Shown here piece after piece: positions 1 to 7,393 of a DNA stretch of 31,321 bases (within the stretch, counting starts at the first letter, position 1; each line of letters opens with the position of its first letter). This DNA is from SAR324 cluster bacterium (GTDB taxonomy: Bacteria > SAR324 > XYD2-FULL-50-16), in NCBI GenBank assembly GCA_002401295.1, contig NVSR01000004.1, positions 29,952-61,272 on the forward strand. Direction: 5' to 3'. The notes beneath the pieces are model-generated. The model saw only the letters and a list, made by a program, of their open reading frames with translations. It was not told where the DNA came from and ran no database searches. The position numbers were made by a program, and so were the translations under genes.

Positions 1-1
1 C

Positions 2-97
2 ATGACACTGACTCACCAAATGATCCGTCTCTTCTTAGCAGAACAGATCTATCGCTCCTTTACGATTTTGAAAGGAGAAAAGTATCATCACAGCTGA
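2..97 (+). CDS. 3' end of an upstream gene (partial, cut by window edge)
   Basis: A reading frame is open from the left edge and ends at TGA 95-97. It gives about 31 residues, ending in a basic tail LKGEKYHHS. The composition (amphipathic, with RLFLAEQIYRSF) looks like real protein. Frame 1 is also open up to a stop near 170, so the choice of frame is uncertain. gshB follows 83 bases downstream on the same strand, and gshA is a common gshB neighbour, but I cannot identify this tail as glutamate-cysteine ligase from 31 residues. Confidence 0.35.
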   Translation: MTLTHQMIRLFLAEQIYRSFTILKGEKYHHS

Positions 98-180
98 GTT
101 TTGCGAAGTCATTCAAAAGAGCAACCAAAAGCAGGCTATATTATTTTCCTGGTTTCACCATAAAAAGTTGAGATAAAATA

Positions 181-1122
181 ATGAAAAGCTTTAAAATTGC
201 GATCCTGATGGATCCGTTGGAGACAGTGCATATTGATAAGGATACTACCTTTGCTTTAGCCTTAGAGGCACAAGAGCGAGGGCATGAAATCTGGTTTGTG
301 CATATTAACGATTTAATGATGCGGGATACGGCGCCCTGTTGTTATGCACGTAAAATCCAATTCAAAAGAGCTGATCCTTGTTTTGAGTGGCTGGCTCCCC
401 AGGAAGCATTGCCCTTGGATTCTTTCGATTACATTTTGGTGCGTAAAGACCCTCCTTTTGATGAGCGGTATTTTTTTGCGACCCATTTTCTTTCCCTTTG
501 TCGCAGTGCCCTGGTGGTCAATCGCCCTGCTTCGCTAAGAGAAGCCCCCGAAAAAATTTATTCCCTGAATTTTTCGGCAGTGATGCCTCAAACCTTGATT
601 ACTTGCCATGGCGATGAAATTCGCCAGTTCATGCATGATGTGGGGGGGGAAATCATTGTGAAGCCCTTAAATCGTTGTGGTGGGGCAGGTGTCATTTATC
701 TTCATACAGCAGATAAAAATTTCAACTCATTGATTGAGATGTCAACCAATGAGGGGGAAGAATATATCATGGCCCAGCGTTATTTGCCGGAAATTCGCCA
801 AGGTGATAAGCGTGTGATCCTGATTAATGGTAAAGCTGAGGGAGCTATTCTGAGGGTTCCGACAGGAGATGAGCATCGTGGGAATATTCACGTAGGGGGG
901 AGTGTGATCTACTCTGAACTAACGGTACGAGACCAATGGTTGGTGGATCAGATTGGTCCTAAATTAAAGGAGGATGGGCTGTACCTGGTAGGCTTGGATA
1001 TTATCGGTGACTATATCACGGAAATTAATGTGACCAGTCCGACTGGTATCCAGGAAATCAAAAACTTGGGTGGTCTTGATATTGCTAAAATCTTCTGGGA
1101 TCGACTTCCTGACTTCAAATAA
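181..1122 (+). CDS. gshB: Glutathione synthetase
   Basis: ATP-grasp ligase that joins gamma-glutamylcysteine and glycine to make glutathione in the cytoplasm. The 313-residue length matches the family (about 315). The N-terminus has the typical MDPLETVHIDKDTTFALALE stretch of the substrate domain (residues 11-30), then the ATP-grasp part with IIVKPLNRCGGAGV (about 158-171), the glycine-rich loop region with RVPTGDEHRGNIHVGG (about 224-239), and the C-terminal EINVTSPTGIQEI signature (about 283-295). The ATG at 181 gives the expected N-terminus; the upstream GTTGAGA is only a weak ribosome binding site. It is probably co-oriented with the gene that ends at base 97. Glutathione synthesis fits a Gram-negative host. 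No disruptions seen. Confidence 0.95.
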   Translation: MKSFKIAILMDPLETVHIDKDTTFALALEAQERGHEIWFVHINDLMMRDTAPCCYARKIQFKRADPCFEWLAPQEALPLDSFDYILVRKDPPFDERYFFATHFLSLCRSALVVNRPASLREAPEKIYSLNFSAVMPQTLITCHGDEIRQFMHDVGGEIIVKPLNRCGGAGVIYLHTADKNFNSLIEMSTNEGEEYIMAQRYLPEIRQGDKRVILINGKAEGAILRVPTGDEHRGNIHVGGSVIYSELTVRDQWLVDQIGPKLKEDGLYLVGLDIIGDYITEINVTSPTGIQEIKNLGGLDIAKIFWDRLPDFK

Positions 1123-1138
1123 TATCTAATGGTTGAAG

Positions 1139-1170
1139 ACTTGCTCCAATACTTTAGCGTAGGGGCAAGT
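1139..1170. terminator. Possible hairpin terminator between convergent genes
   Basis: A 9-bp stem (1139-1147 with 1162-1170, one G-T wobble) encloses a 14-base loop in the 70-base gap between gshB and the convergent gene ending at 1193. A pyrimidine-rich stretch (CCTTTCTTTTCCTC) follows on the plus strand after about ten bases. The position suits a terminator, but the loop is large and the T-tract is not immediately adjacent. Confidence 0.35.
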
Positions 1171-1192
1171 ATTAGAAATTCCTTTCTTTTCC

Positions 1193-1789
1193 TCAAAAAT
1201 CCAGCTCTGTTTCCTGTTGCTCACGGAAGCTCCTGCGACGACCTCCCGACCTATTTGACTTCTGTTTGTACTTCTTCCAATCGCTTTGCAGCATTCCTTT
1301 GTGATAAAGGATCAATTCCGCTCTACCACTTTTGGCAAAAATAATGGCCCGTAGATAGGGTGAGCGTGGACTGAAGCGTTTACAGGGGTTTCCCCAGCAA
1401 GCGACAATACTGTTTTGCCTTTGTCCCGTACTGGTTGGTTCCCCATATTTTTGTTTGATTCTATCCAGTAGCGCCATGCTGCGACCCTTGAACCTGGGGA
1501 AGTAGTTATAATAGTGGATATTATACAGTCTTTTCTCTCCCGTAAAATTAAGAACGACCCTTTTTTGGCGAATACTCTTGGTTACTTCGTAACCGCTAAT
1601 AATGCCTCTACTATCTTTAATGGGATTATCATTATTGATATTGTACCGTTTTTTGGCTTCATCAAGGTTTAATCCTAGTCTCATTCCCTCAATATCATAG
1701 CCTAAAATGCTGAAATCCAACTTGTCTGCAGCAAAAAGGTTGCCCGCAAATGTGAGACAAAACAGAATGACTAGAATCTCCTTTGGCAT
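1193..1789 (-). CDS. Secreted hypothetical protein
   Basis: 198 residues. I do not recognise the family. Residues 1-21 form a clear Sec signal peptide (MPKEILVILFCLTFAGNLFA, cleavage near AA-DK), so the product should reach the periplasm or outer membrane. The mature part contains IEGMRLGLNLDEAKKRY, a pattern reminiscent of small periplasmic proteins with 'G+RLGM+ EA' motifs. Two cysteines in ACWGNPCKRF could form a disulfide. The last 30 residues are strongly basic and hydrophilic (KKYKQKSNRSGGRRRSF). The start is well supported by AGAGGAG a few bases upstream of the ATG at 1789. The gene is a single minus-strand unit between gshB and the aminotransferase, with a promoter-like sequence about 55 bases upstream of the start. 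Confidence 0.75.
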   Translation of the reverse strand: MPKEILVILFCLTFAGNLFAADKLDFSILGYDIEGMRLGLNLDEAKKRYNINNDNPIKDSRGIISGYEVTKSIRQKRVVLNFTGEKRLYNIHYYNYFPRFKGRSMALLDRIKQKYGEPTSTGQRQNSIVACWGNPCKRFSPRSPYLRAIIFAKSGRAELILYHKGMLQSDWKKYKQKSNRSGGRRRSFREQQETELDF

Positions 1790-1843
1790 AACTCCTCTAA
1801 ATTATCCCTAAATATTTGCAAGCAGACTTTCAGCATTAACCTA

Positions 1844-1873
1844 TTTATAATCATCTAGGTAACTGACACTCAA
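1844..1873 (-). promoter_or_regulatory. Promoter-like sequence for the secreted hypothetical gene
   Basis: Read on the minus strand, TTGAGT (1873-1868) and TATAAA (1849-1844) are separated by 18 bases. A start near 1837 would leave a leader of about 47 bases ending in the AGAGGAG ribosome binding site. It is a sequence match only. Confidence 0.4.
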
Positions 1874-1920
1874 GTGGTGGGCTGGAGGCAAGGAATTAGG
1901 AACAGATTGTGTTTACTGAT

Positions 1921-2064
1921 ATGAAAAGTATCATGAATGAATTGATTAAACTATGTCAATTTCAGCCCCGCAGCAGGCGCTTGGATGGGGACCTGTCAAG
2001 TGAGTGGTATCCGGTGGAGGGGCCTTGGAAAACGCGGGCTGAAAAGCTTTGGGCCTCAAAGTAA
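1921..2064 (+). CDS. Possible small ORF, 47 codons (doubtful)
   Basis: ATG 1921 to TAA 2062-2064 gives a 47-residue tryptophan-containing polypeptide with no recognised motif. There is no ribosome binding site close to either ATG (1921 or 1933). The same bases form a long inverted repeat, so the open frame may be incidental to a structured RNA. Listed only because the frame is intact and the composition is not low-complexity. Confidence 0.15.
   Translation: MKSIMNELIKLCQFQPRSRRLDGDLSSEWYPVEGPWKTRAEKLWASK
1960..2061 (+). ncRNA. Candidate structured leader RNA upstream of the aminotransferase
   Basis: Bases 1960-1971 (TTTCAGCCCCGC) pair with 2034-2044 (GCGGGCTGAAA): 11 bp with one bulged C. 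This outer stem encloses two possible hairpins: CGCTTG 1978-1983 with CAAGTG 1997-2002, and a weaker one around 2010-2029 with a purine-rich loop. Together they would make a three-way junction. A further hairpin follows, CTTTG 2047-2051 with CAAAG 2057-2061, loop GGCCT; that loop is complementary to GGCC at 2021-2024. The element is more GC-rich than its surroundings and lies about 105 bases ahead of the aminotransferase start. I cannot match it to a known riboswitch class. Confidence 0.35.
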
Positions 2065-2164
2065 AGAGCTGAATGAAATGTATTTATAAATACTGAAAAT
2101 CCAGGTATTGAGGAGGACAATTGCTGCTTCCCTTTTATTTCTACAAATTCCTGTTGAGTGTAAT

Positions 2165-3379
2165 ATGAAAACCACAGTACTACCACCGACAACAACCCCA
2201 CTTTCACATCTCTTACCATCGGACCCACTCTTATTGATGGGTGCGGGACCTGTTCCCATTCCCCAAGCGGTAGCACAAGCGAATAGTGTGGTTATTAATC
2301 ACTTGGGGGGGCTGATGGATAGTGTGATTGATCGCGTGAAGGAAATGGCGCGTTATGCTTTTCAAACTCATAGTGACAAGGTACTTGGTGTTGCGGGTTC
2401 TTCTTCCGCTGCGATGGAAATGGGAATTAGCAACTTGCTATGGCCGGGGCGTCGTGCTCTGATTCTGCAGAATGGAACCTTCAGTAACCGCTTCGGTGAT
2501 ATGGCGATCGCTGTAGGTGCTGAGGTCATTAGAGTGGAGGCTGCAGAAGCGCATCCGATTACTCCTGAAATGGTGAGGGATGCCTTCAAGCAGCAAGCCT
2601 ATGATGTGGTCACTATGGTACAGGGCGAAACCTCCTGTGGAGTTTTGTTGAACCAGATGCCCGAAATAATCCAGATTTGTAAAGAAAACGGTTGCCTGGT
2701 AATCGTGGATGCAGTGTGCACCCTCTCCACTATGCCGTTGAAAATGGATGAGTGGCAGATTGATGTGGCGATCACGGGGGGACAAAAAGGGATCTCCTCC
2801 ATACCCGGGGTTTCCATGATTGCCTTTTCTTCTGATGCCTGGAAAGTAGTGGAGGGCAGAACCGCTCTGATGCCCCATTGGTGTTTGGATGCTAAAAATG
2901 CACAGAATTTTTGGGGGGATCACCAGTATCATTATACAGCGCCGGTTCCGGGGATTTTGGCGATGCATGAAGCCTTGCGTTTGATTTGTGAAGAGACTTT
3001 GGAGAAAAGATTCGAGCGGCATGAAATCTGTTCCTTAGCCTTGCAAGAGGGGATTGAGAGGATGGGTTTAGGGCTTTTTGTGAACCCTGAATACCGTCTC
3101 AATTCTGTGGTCGCTATCGACTTGCCTCAGGGAGTTGACGGTGGCAGAGTGCGCAAAATAATGGCAGATAGGTTTAATGTGGAGATTTCCGGGGCTTTTG
3201 GGCTGAATATTATTCGGATTGGCCAAATGGGGGAGCAGTGCCGTTCCCATAATTTGTTCAAGACCCTCTACGCAATGGGCATGGCTTTTCAACAGGAAGG
3301 TGTTGCTGTGTCGGTGAGTGAGGGCATGGCTGCACTACAGAGCCGCCTGGCAGAAGATCCTCTCCAATTCGTCAGTTAA
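2165..3379 (+). CDS. Class V PLP-dependent aminotransferase (alanine-glyoxylate / serine-pyruvate type)
   Basis: A 404-residue cytoplasmic fold-type I transaminase. LLLMGAGPVPIPQAV (residues 22-36) is the family's N-terminal GPxPxP motif. GVAGSSSAAME (75-85) is the cofactor phosphate loop region, VDAVCTLSTMPL (181-192) supplies the aspartate for the pyridine nitrogen, and GGQKG (205-209) contains the Schiff-base lysine K208. The family moves amino groups between alanine or serine and glyoxylate or pyruvate, and some members make phosphonate or purine-pathway intermediates, so the substrate is not fixed. The frame extends upstream to a TTG at 2108, but the ATG at 2165 gives a normal family N-terminus; its ribosome binding site is weak, so the start is only moderately sure. 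A possible structured RNA lies in its leader. Confidence 0.88.
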   Translation: MKTTVLPPTTTPLSHLLPSDPLLLMGAGPVPIPQAVAQANSVVINHLGGLMDSVIDRVKEMARYAFQTHSDKVLGVAGSSSAAMEMGISNLLWPGRRALILQNGTFSNRFGDMAIAVGAEVIRVEAAEAHPITPEMVRDAFKQQAYDVVTMVQGETSCGVLLNQMPEIIQICKENGCLVIVDAVCTLSTMPLKMDEWQIDVAITGGQKGISSIPGVSMIAFSSDAWKVVEGRTALMPHWCLDAKNAQNFWGDHQYHYTAPVPGILAMHEALRLICEETLEKRFERHEICSLALQEGIERMGLGLFVNPEYRLNSVVAIDLPQGVDGGRVRKIMADRFNVEISGAFGLNIIRIGQMGEQCRSHNLFKTLYAMGMAFQQEGVAVSVSEGMAALQSRLAEDPLQFVS

Positions 3380-3402
3380 GTGATACGGGGAGAAAGACTT
3401 TT

Positions 3403-3855
3403 CTAAATATTGACGTACATCGGCTTGGATTCTTCCCCAATCCGTAAAATGACCTTCTTCTTTTCATTGAGGCTGATATAATCGCGCCCCCAGCTCATCA
3501 TCATCTTAGCGATGCCTGCCTCAAAACCGAGCTTCCCGGCAATATAGATAAAATATTGGGATTCCGAGGCAGATAACTTGTTATCTGTTAAGGCAACCAT
3601 CGCGAGGGACATCAGTATTTTTGCGGCAATTTTACGATCCGTTTTGAGTACTTGCAACTCCGGTTTTACTCGATCTTTCACCAGCTCAACAATTTCATTG
3701 ATTGTTGATACATCTTCTAAAAAACCGATAGATTCACGTAAAACGGTTAATTCGGCGTTTGTAACAATACCATCGGCCACGATGATTCCCGCTATTGCTT
3801 TTGCGGACCAAACCTTGGCAGCTTGCGGTAGTTGGCTTATAAAGCTTCCCGACAT
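3403..3855 (-). CDS. TerB-like (tellurite-resistance TerB domain) protein
   Basis: 150 residues, all-helical, with two internally repeated acidic motifs typical of TerB-type domains: IIVADGIVTNAEL (D28, E35) and VALTDNKLSASES (D91, E98). In TerB such aspartate/glutamate pairs bind divalent metal. No signal peptide or membrane segment is evident, so it is probably cytoplasmic. The gene stands alone, convergent with the aminotransferase 23 bases away, with no other ter gene in view, so a role in tellurite resistance itself should not be assumed. No Shine-Dalgarno sequence is visible before the ATG at 3855 (only a run of A), which leaves the start slightly uncertain. Confidence 0.65.
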   Translation of the reverse strand: MSGSFISQLPQAAKVWSAKAIAGIIVADGIVTNAELTVLRESIGFLEDVSTINEIVELVKDRVKPELQVLKTDRKIAAKILMSLAMVALTDNKLSASESQYFIYIAGKLGFEAGIAKMMMSWGRDYISLNEKKKVILRIGEESKPMYVNI

Positions 3856-4185
3856 TTTTTTACGAAATGATAATAGTTTAAGAGGGATATTAGCGACTGT
3901 GAGTCAGAAAAGCCCCTCTAAGGACTGATGCAACTATGAATATTGAGGACTATCCTAAAGGAAATAGTAGTATTCTGGAAACAAACACTTTTTATAGAAG
4001 GTTCAATGCGGCGTTGTCCCTGAGATTGTACGTTTGTTTGTAAAATAGCTTGGGATTTTTGTAGCTTTTTCACCACAGAAGTATTAAAAATGGTCAATTT
4101 TTAAAATATAGGTGAATAAATATCTAATTGATATTTATAAAAGTTTGAAGATTTTGGGGGAGGGACCCCGACATTTAGAGGATGT
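3856..4185. other. Intergenic region, 330 bases
   Basis: AT-rich divergent spacer between the TerB-like gene and the methyltransferase. The only clear structure is the 23-bp palindrome at 4116-4138. I find no convincing -35/-10 pair for either gene and no coding frame worth calling. Confidence 0.6.
4116..4138. promoter_or_regulatory. Perfect 9-bp inverted repeat, operator-like
   Basis: ATAAATATC (4116-4124) and GATATTTAT (4130-4138) are exact reverse complements separated by TAATT. The right arm overlaps TATAAA at 4136-4141, which could serve as a -10 hexamer, although no good -35 is found 17 bases upstream. The site lies 47 bases before the methyltransferase start. Size and symmetry suit a dimeric repressor; a weak hairpin is the alternative. 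Confidence 0.4.
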
Positions 4186-5022
4186 ATGGTAAAGCAAAAA
4201 GTAGACGCTAAAGAAGTTGGATTGGATGTAGGATTGATTCTCGCAAAACATTTTTATAAAACGGATTACCTGCATTATGGCTATTGGACGGATGATTTGT
4301 CCGTGGAATCAGGTAATATTGTTAAAGCTCAGGAAAACTATGCGGAATATCTGCTCAAGCATATGCCGGAAGGAGTTAAGAGTATTTTAGAGGTGGGTTG
4401 TGGCTCTGGAAAATTTACGGCTCGTCTCTTAGATATGGGCTATCAGGTGGATTGTGTTTCTCCCAGTCCCAACTTAACCCGTCATGTCCGTCAGCGTGTG
4501 GACGGTCGAGGCACTATCTTTGAGTGTGGTTATGAAGATGTGCAAACGGAAAAAAAATATGACTTGGTCCTTTTTAGTGAAAGTTTTCAATATATTCCAC
4601 TCAAAGAATCGCTCACGAATACAACGCGTTTTCTGAATGATGGGGGCCATCTCCTAATCTGTGACTTTTTTCGTACGGGAGTTTCCGGAACCAGTCCTAT
4701 TGGGGGTGGGCATGATTTGAAGAAGTTTTATCATCAAATGAGTCAATACCCCTTCGAAATCCTAGTGGATGAAGATATCACCAAGGAAACAGCACCAAGC
4801 ATGGATATTGTGAATGATTTCTTGACGGAAGTGTTGAAGCCCGTTTATGACCTGATTTTTTATGTTCTCGATAATAACTATCCAAAGATCTCTAAATTTA
4901 TTCGATGGAAGTGGGCCAAAAAAATCAAGAAAGTCGATCGCAAGTACTTTCAGCAAAGGAGTAATGCTGCTAGCTTTGCCCATTTTAAGTCCTATCACCT
5001 GTTACTGTGTCAAAAAAAATAG
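4186..5022 (+). CDS. Class I SAM-dependent methyltransferase
   Basis: 278 residues, soluble. Motif I, ILEVGCGSGKF (67-77), binds S-adenosylmethionine. YDLVLFSESFQYIP (125-138) is the post-II/motif II region, and NDGGHLLICDFF (151-162) is motif III. An N-terminal HYGYWTDDLS segment (30-39) before the SAM domain, and a C-terminal helical and aromatic region (about 205-275), resemble small-molecule or lipid (sterol, tocopherol, fatty-acid type) methyltransferases. The substrate cannot be read from sequence. The gene lies 68 bases ahead of an MsbA-like exporter on the same strand, which suggests, without proving, a shared lipid or secondary-metabolite role. AGAGGA lies just upstream of the ATG at 4186. 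Confidence 0.8.
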   Translation: MVKQKVDAKEVGLDVGLILAKHFYKTDYLHYGYWTDDLSVESGNIVKAQENYAEYLLKHMPEGVKSILEVGCGSGKFTARLLDMGYQVDCVSPSPNLTRHVRQRVDGRGTIFECGYEDVQTEKKYDLVLFSESFQYIPLKESLTNTTRFLNDGGHLLICDFFRTGVSGTSPIGGGHDLKKFYHQMSQYPFEILVDEDITKETAPSMDIVNDFLTEVLKPVYDLIFYVLDNNYPKISKFIRWKWAKKIKKVDRKYFQQRSNAASFAHFKSYHLLLCQKK

Positions 5023-5043
5023 TTCAGTCCTTTGGGTTTTTAT

Positions 5044-5070
5044 AATACTCCGCTCCATTAAAGGAGTATT
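5044..5070 (+). other. Intercistronic hairpin between methyltransferase and ABC exporter
   Basis: AATACTCC (5044-5051) pairs perfectly with GGAGTATT (5063-5070), loop 11 bases. The 3' arm is followed by TCCTCTCGTT, which is too poor in T for a confident terminator. It lies 20 bases before the exporter start and sequesters an AAGGAG at 5061-5066, so it could attenuate transcription or influence translation. Confidence 0.4.
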
Positions 5071-5090
5071 TCCTCTCGTTAAATAGATTT

Positions 5091-6827
5091 ATGTCAGTCC
5101 TACCTCAACTATTTAAATTACTCCTGGAACGAAAAAGTCGTTTGTTCTTTGGAATTCTCTTCATGCTGGGTTATTCCTTAGTGAGCGTGGCTCCAGCCAA
5201 GTACATCAAAAATGTGGTGGATACGCTCAGTCAGAATAAGGGCACTGAATTAGACACCTTTGTGCTCTGGGGAGGATTGATCATTCTTTTGCTCCTATTG
5301 AAAGGGAGTTTCTATTTTGGGCAAAATTTTTTGATGGGGTCCGCTGGGCAGGGCATGATTCGAGATTTGCGGTTACAGCTCTTCGAAAATATCGTACACA
5401 AACCCATTTCTTATTTCAATCGGAACTCGACTGGAGATCTGATTAATCGCTTCACAACGGACCTCAATACGTTGAATGAGGCGGTTAAGGTGGCGATCAC
5501 AGGTCCTTTGAGGGATTTGCCACAAATCTTTATTTTGATGGGCTTGATGATAGATCGGAGTTGGAAATTGTCCATCTTATCTCTGGTTTTGTTACCGCCG
5601 GCAGCATGGCTCATTGGCAAGTTTGGCAGACAAAATAAGAAAGTTACTACAAAGCGCTTGAATAAGTACGGAGAGCTTTCCAGTTTGTTGACGGAGTCGA
5701 TTACTGGGATTCGTGTCGTCAAAGCCTTCAGTATGGAGAAATATGAGATTTCTCGTTTTAAAAAGGAAAATAGTCGCTTGTATCGTTATTTCCTGCATTC
5801 CATACGGATCAGTTCTTATTCCTACCCTGTCTTAGAATTCATTGGTGGTCTTTGTGGCGCAGCGATTCTCATTTTTGGCGGCTATCTGATGTCGATTGGG
5901 GAAATTACAGGTGGGGACTTTACCTCCTTTTTTATGTCCTTTTTTATGATGAATGAACCCATTAAAAAATTTAATGGGCTCACCTTAAAAATACAGGAAG
6001 GGGGGGCCGCTGCAGAAAGGATTTTTGATGTCTTAGAACAACCGATCGAAAACAATGAAATGGAAGGAGCTGTCACTTTAAAGCCCATTCAAAAGGAAAT
6101 TCGAGTGGTGATTGATCAGTTCAGCTATGACGATAAACCAGTGCTGAAAGATATCAATATTACCTTGAAAGCGGGAACCATTACGGCTTTAGTCGGGTCT
6201 AGTGGCAGTGGCAAAACGACGTTGGCTAATTTAATTCCTCGCTTTTATGAAATTCCAGAAAACCACGGTTCTATTTCGATTGATGGTCATGACTTGAGGG
6301 ATGTTACGTTGGACTCTCTGCGAAAGCAGATTGCTATTGTTACTCAGGAGATTGTTCTGTTTAATGATTCTATTATCAATAATATCTCCTATGGCAGTAT
6401 CAATTGCTCCAAGGACATGACGGTAAAAGCAGCAAAAGCAGCTTATGCGCACAAGTTTATTTCTAGTTTCACCAATGGATACGATCAGCAAGTAGGGGAA
6501 AAGGGGGTGCTTTTATCAGGAGGTCAAAGGCAGCGAATCTCAATTTCTCGTGCCTTGATTAAAGATGCTCCCATCTTGATTTTGGATGAAGCAACGAGTG
6601 CCTTGGATACGGAATCAGAAAAGGAAGTCCAAAGTGCGATTGAGAATTTAATGAAACAGCGAACAACCCTGGTGATTGCGCATCGCTTATCTACAATTCA
6701 ACATGCCGACATTATTCATGTATTAAAAGATGGACGGATTGTTGAGTCTGGAGATCATGATGAACTCTTGCAGCAAGGTGGAGAGTATAAGAGATTATAC
6801 GATTTGCAGTTTAGATCAGTAAAGTGA
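5091..6827 (+). CDS. MsbA-like ABC exporter (fused membrane and ATPase domains)
   Basis: 578 residues, the usual length of a half-transporter that works as a homodimer in the inner membrane. A six-helix exporter domain spans about residues 15-310, with hydrophobic segments near 17-35, 58-75, 140-180 and 250-290. It contains YFNRNSTGDLINRFTTD (108-124), a typical coupling-helix region. The ATPase domain has Walker A GSSGSGKT (369-376), Q-loop VTQE (417-420), signature LLSGGQRQR (474-482), Walker B ILILDE (495-500) and the switch histidine in IAHRLS (H531). Close overall resemblance to MsbA suggests lipid A or lipid export, but peptide or drug exporters share this architecture. No clear ribosome binding site precedes the ATG. 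It probably forms a pair with the upstream methyltransferase. Confidence 0.88.
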   Translation: MSVLPQLFKLLLERKSRLFFGILFMLGYSLVSVAPAKYIKNVVDTLSQNKGTELDTFVLWGGLIILLLLLKGSFYFGQNFLMGSAGQGMIRDLRLQLFENIVHKPISYFNRNSTGDLINRFTTDLNTLNEAVKVAITGPLRDLPQIFILMGLMIDRSWKLSILSLVLLPPAAWLIGKFGRQNKKVTTKRLNKYGELSSLLTESITGIRVVKAFSMEKYEISRFKKENSRLYRYFLHSIRISSYSYPVLEFIGGLCGAAILIFGGYLMSIGEITGGDFTSFFMSFFMMNEPIKKFNGLTLKIQEGGAAAERIFDVLEQPIENNEMEGAVTLKPIQKEIRVVIDQFSYDDKPVLKDINITLKAGTITALVGSSGSGKTTLANLIPRFYEIPENHGSISIDGHDLRDVTLDSLRKQIAIVTQEIVLFNDSIINNISYGSINCSKDMTVKAAKAAYAHKFISSFTNGYDQQVGEKGVLLSGGQRQRISISRALIKDAPILILDEATSALDTESEKEVQSAIENLMKQRTTLVIAHRLSTIQHADIIHVLKDGRIVESGDHDELLQQGGEYKRLYDLQFRSVK

Positions 6828-6903
6828 TGAGTAAAATCCCGCTGGAATAGCAACATGGAAACTGTCGATGCCGATAAAAAGTAGTCCTATTAGGTTCCCT
6901 ATC

Positions 6904-6932
6904 TTGACGGCTTGGTAAGAAAAGGTTATTCG
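6904..6932 (+). promoter_or_regulatory. Weak promoter-like sequence for the cytochrome c gene
   Basis: TTGACG (6904-6909) and TATTCG (6927-6932) are spaced by 17 bases, about 90 bases upstream of the cytochrome start. The -35 is good but the -10 matches only three positions. Confidence 0.25.
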
Positions 6933-7023
6933 AATTGCTCAGCCTCATCGAAAAAAAAAGTGAAGCAGTTAAGTAATTTAAGTGCATTTTTTGGTCACAA
7001 ACTTTGAATTTCATAAGGAAGTC

Positions 7024-7353
7024 ATGAAAAAAGTCGCTCGTCTGTTATTAGCCTCTGCCTTGGTTGTAAGTTTTTCTGCTACAGCAATGGCCGGTGCTAA
7101 GGAAAGGGGTAAAAAACTGTATATCCAAAAGACATGTCATACTTGTCACGGACCTAAGGGGAAAGCTGCCATCCCAACTTACCCAAGCCTTGGCGGACAG
7201 AACAAACAGTATCTAATTAATCAGATTAAAGACATCAAGAGCGGTAAGCGCAAGAATGGAATGACCATGCTGATGAAAGCAAATCCATTCGTTCAAAAGC
7301 TGACTAAAAAGGAAATCAAAGACATTTCTACGTACTTGTCTAAGATCAAGTAG
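7024..7353 (+). CDS. Periplasmic class I cytochrome c (c553/c5 type)
   Basis: 109 residues. A Sec signal peptide covers about 1-23 (KK, hydrophobic core, cleavage after AMA). The mature domain has one heme-binding motif C38-H-T-C41-H42, followed by PSLGGQNKQYLINQIKDIKSG, a stretch typical of small cytochrome c553 proteins. NGMTMLMKANPF supplies candidate axial methionines (M80, M82, M84), and a C-terminal helix KKEIKDISTYLSKIK closes the fold. It should be a mobile electron carrier in the periplasm. An in-frame ATG lies at 6982, but the ATG at 7024 is preferred: AAGGAAG stands just upstream and it starts the signal peptide exactly. It is a single gene, with no oxidase or reductase partner adjacent. 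Confidence 0.88.
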   Translation: MKKVARLLLASALVVSFSATAMAGAKERGKKLYIQKTCHTCHGPKGKAAIPTYPSLGGQNKQYLINQIKDIKSGKRKNGMTMLMKANPFVQKLTKKEIKDISTYLSKIK

Positions 7354-7369
7354 TTTTCTCCTCTTGGCG

Positions 7370-7393
7370 AGACCTCTTTCTTTGAGGAGGTCT
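7370..7393 (+). terminator. Hairpin after the cytochrome c gene
   Basis: AGACCTC (7370-7376) pairs perfectly with GAGGTCT (7387-7393), loop 10 bases, 16 bases after the stop codon. The position suits a terminator, but no T-run follows, so it may instead mark a factor-dependent or processed 3' end. Confidence 0.35.

Larger units (their letters stand above)
1790..2164. other. Intergenic region, 375 bases
   Basis: Divergent spacer between the secreted-protein gene and the aminotransferase. It holds the minus-strand promoter-like pair at 1844-1873 and the inverted-repeat element at 1960-2061. No tRNA or repeat family was recognised. Confidence 0.6.

Noticed and set aside
2010..2030. GGTGGAGGGG-like string reminiscent of a SAM-I riboswitch core
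   Set aside because: The other conserved SAM-I strings (such as CCCGGCAACC) are absent and the stem order does not fit.
2438..3022. 194-codon minus-strand frame inside the aminotransferase
   Set aside because: Antisense shadow of a clear PLP enzyme; no ribosome binding site or domain.
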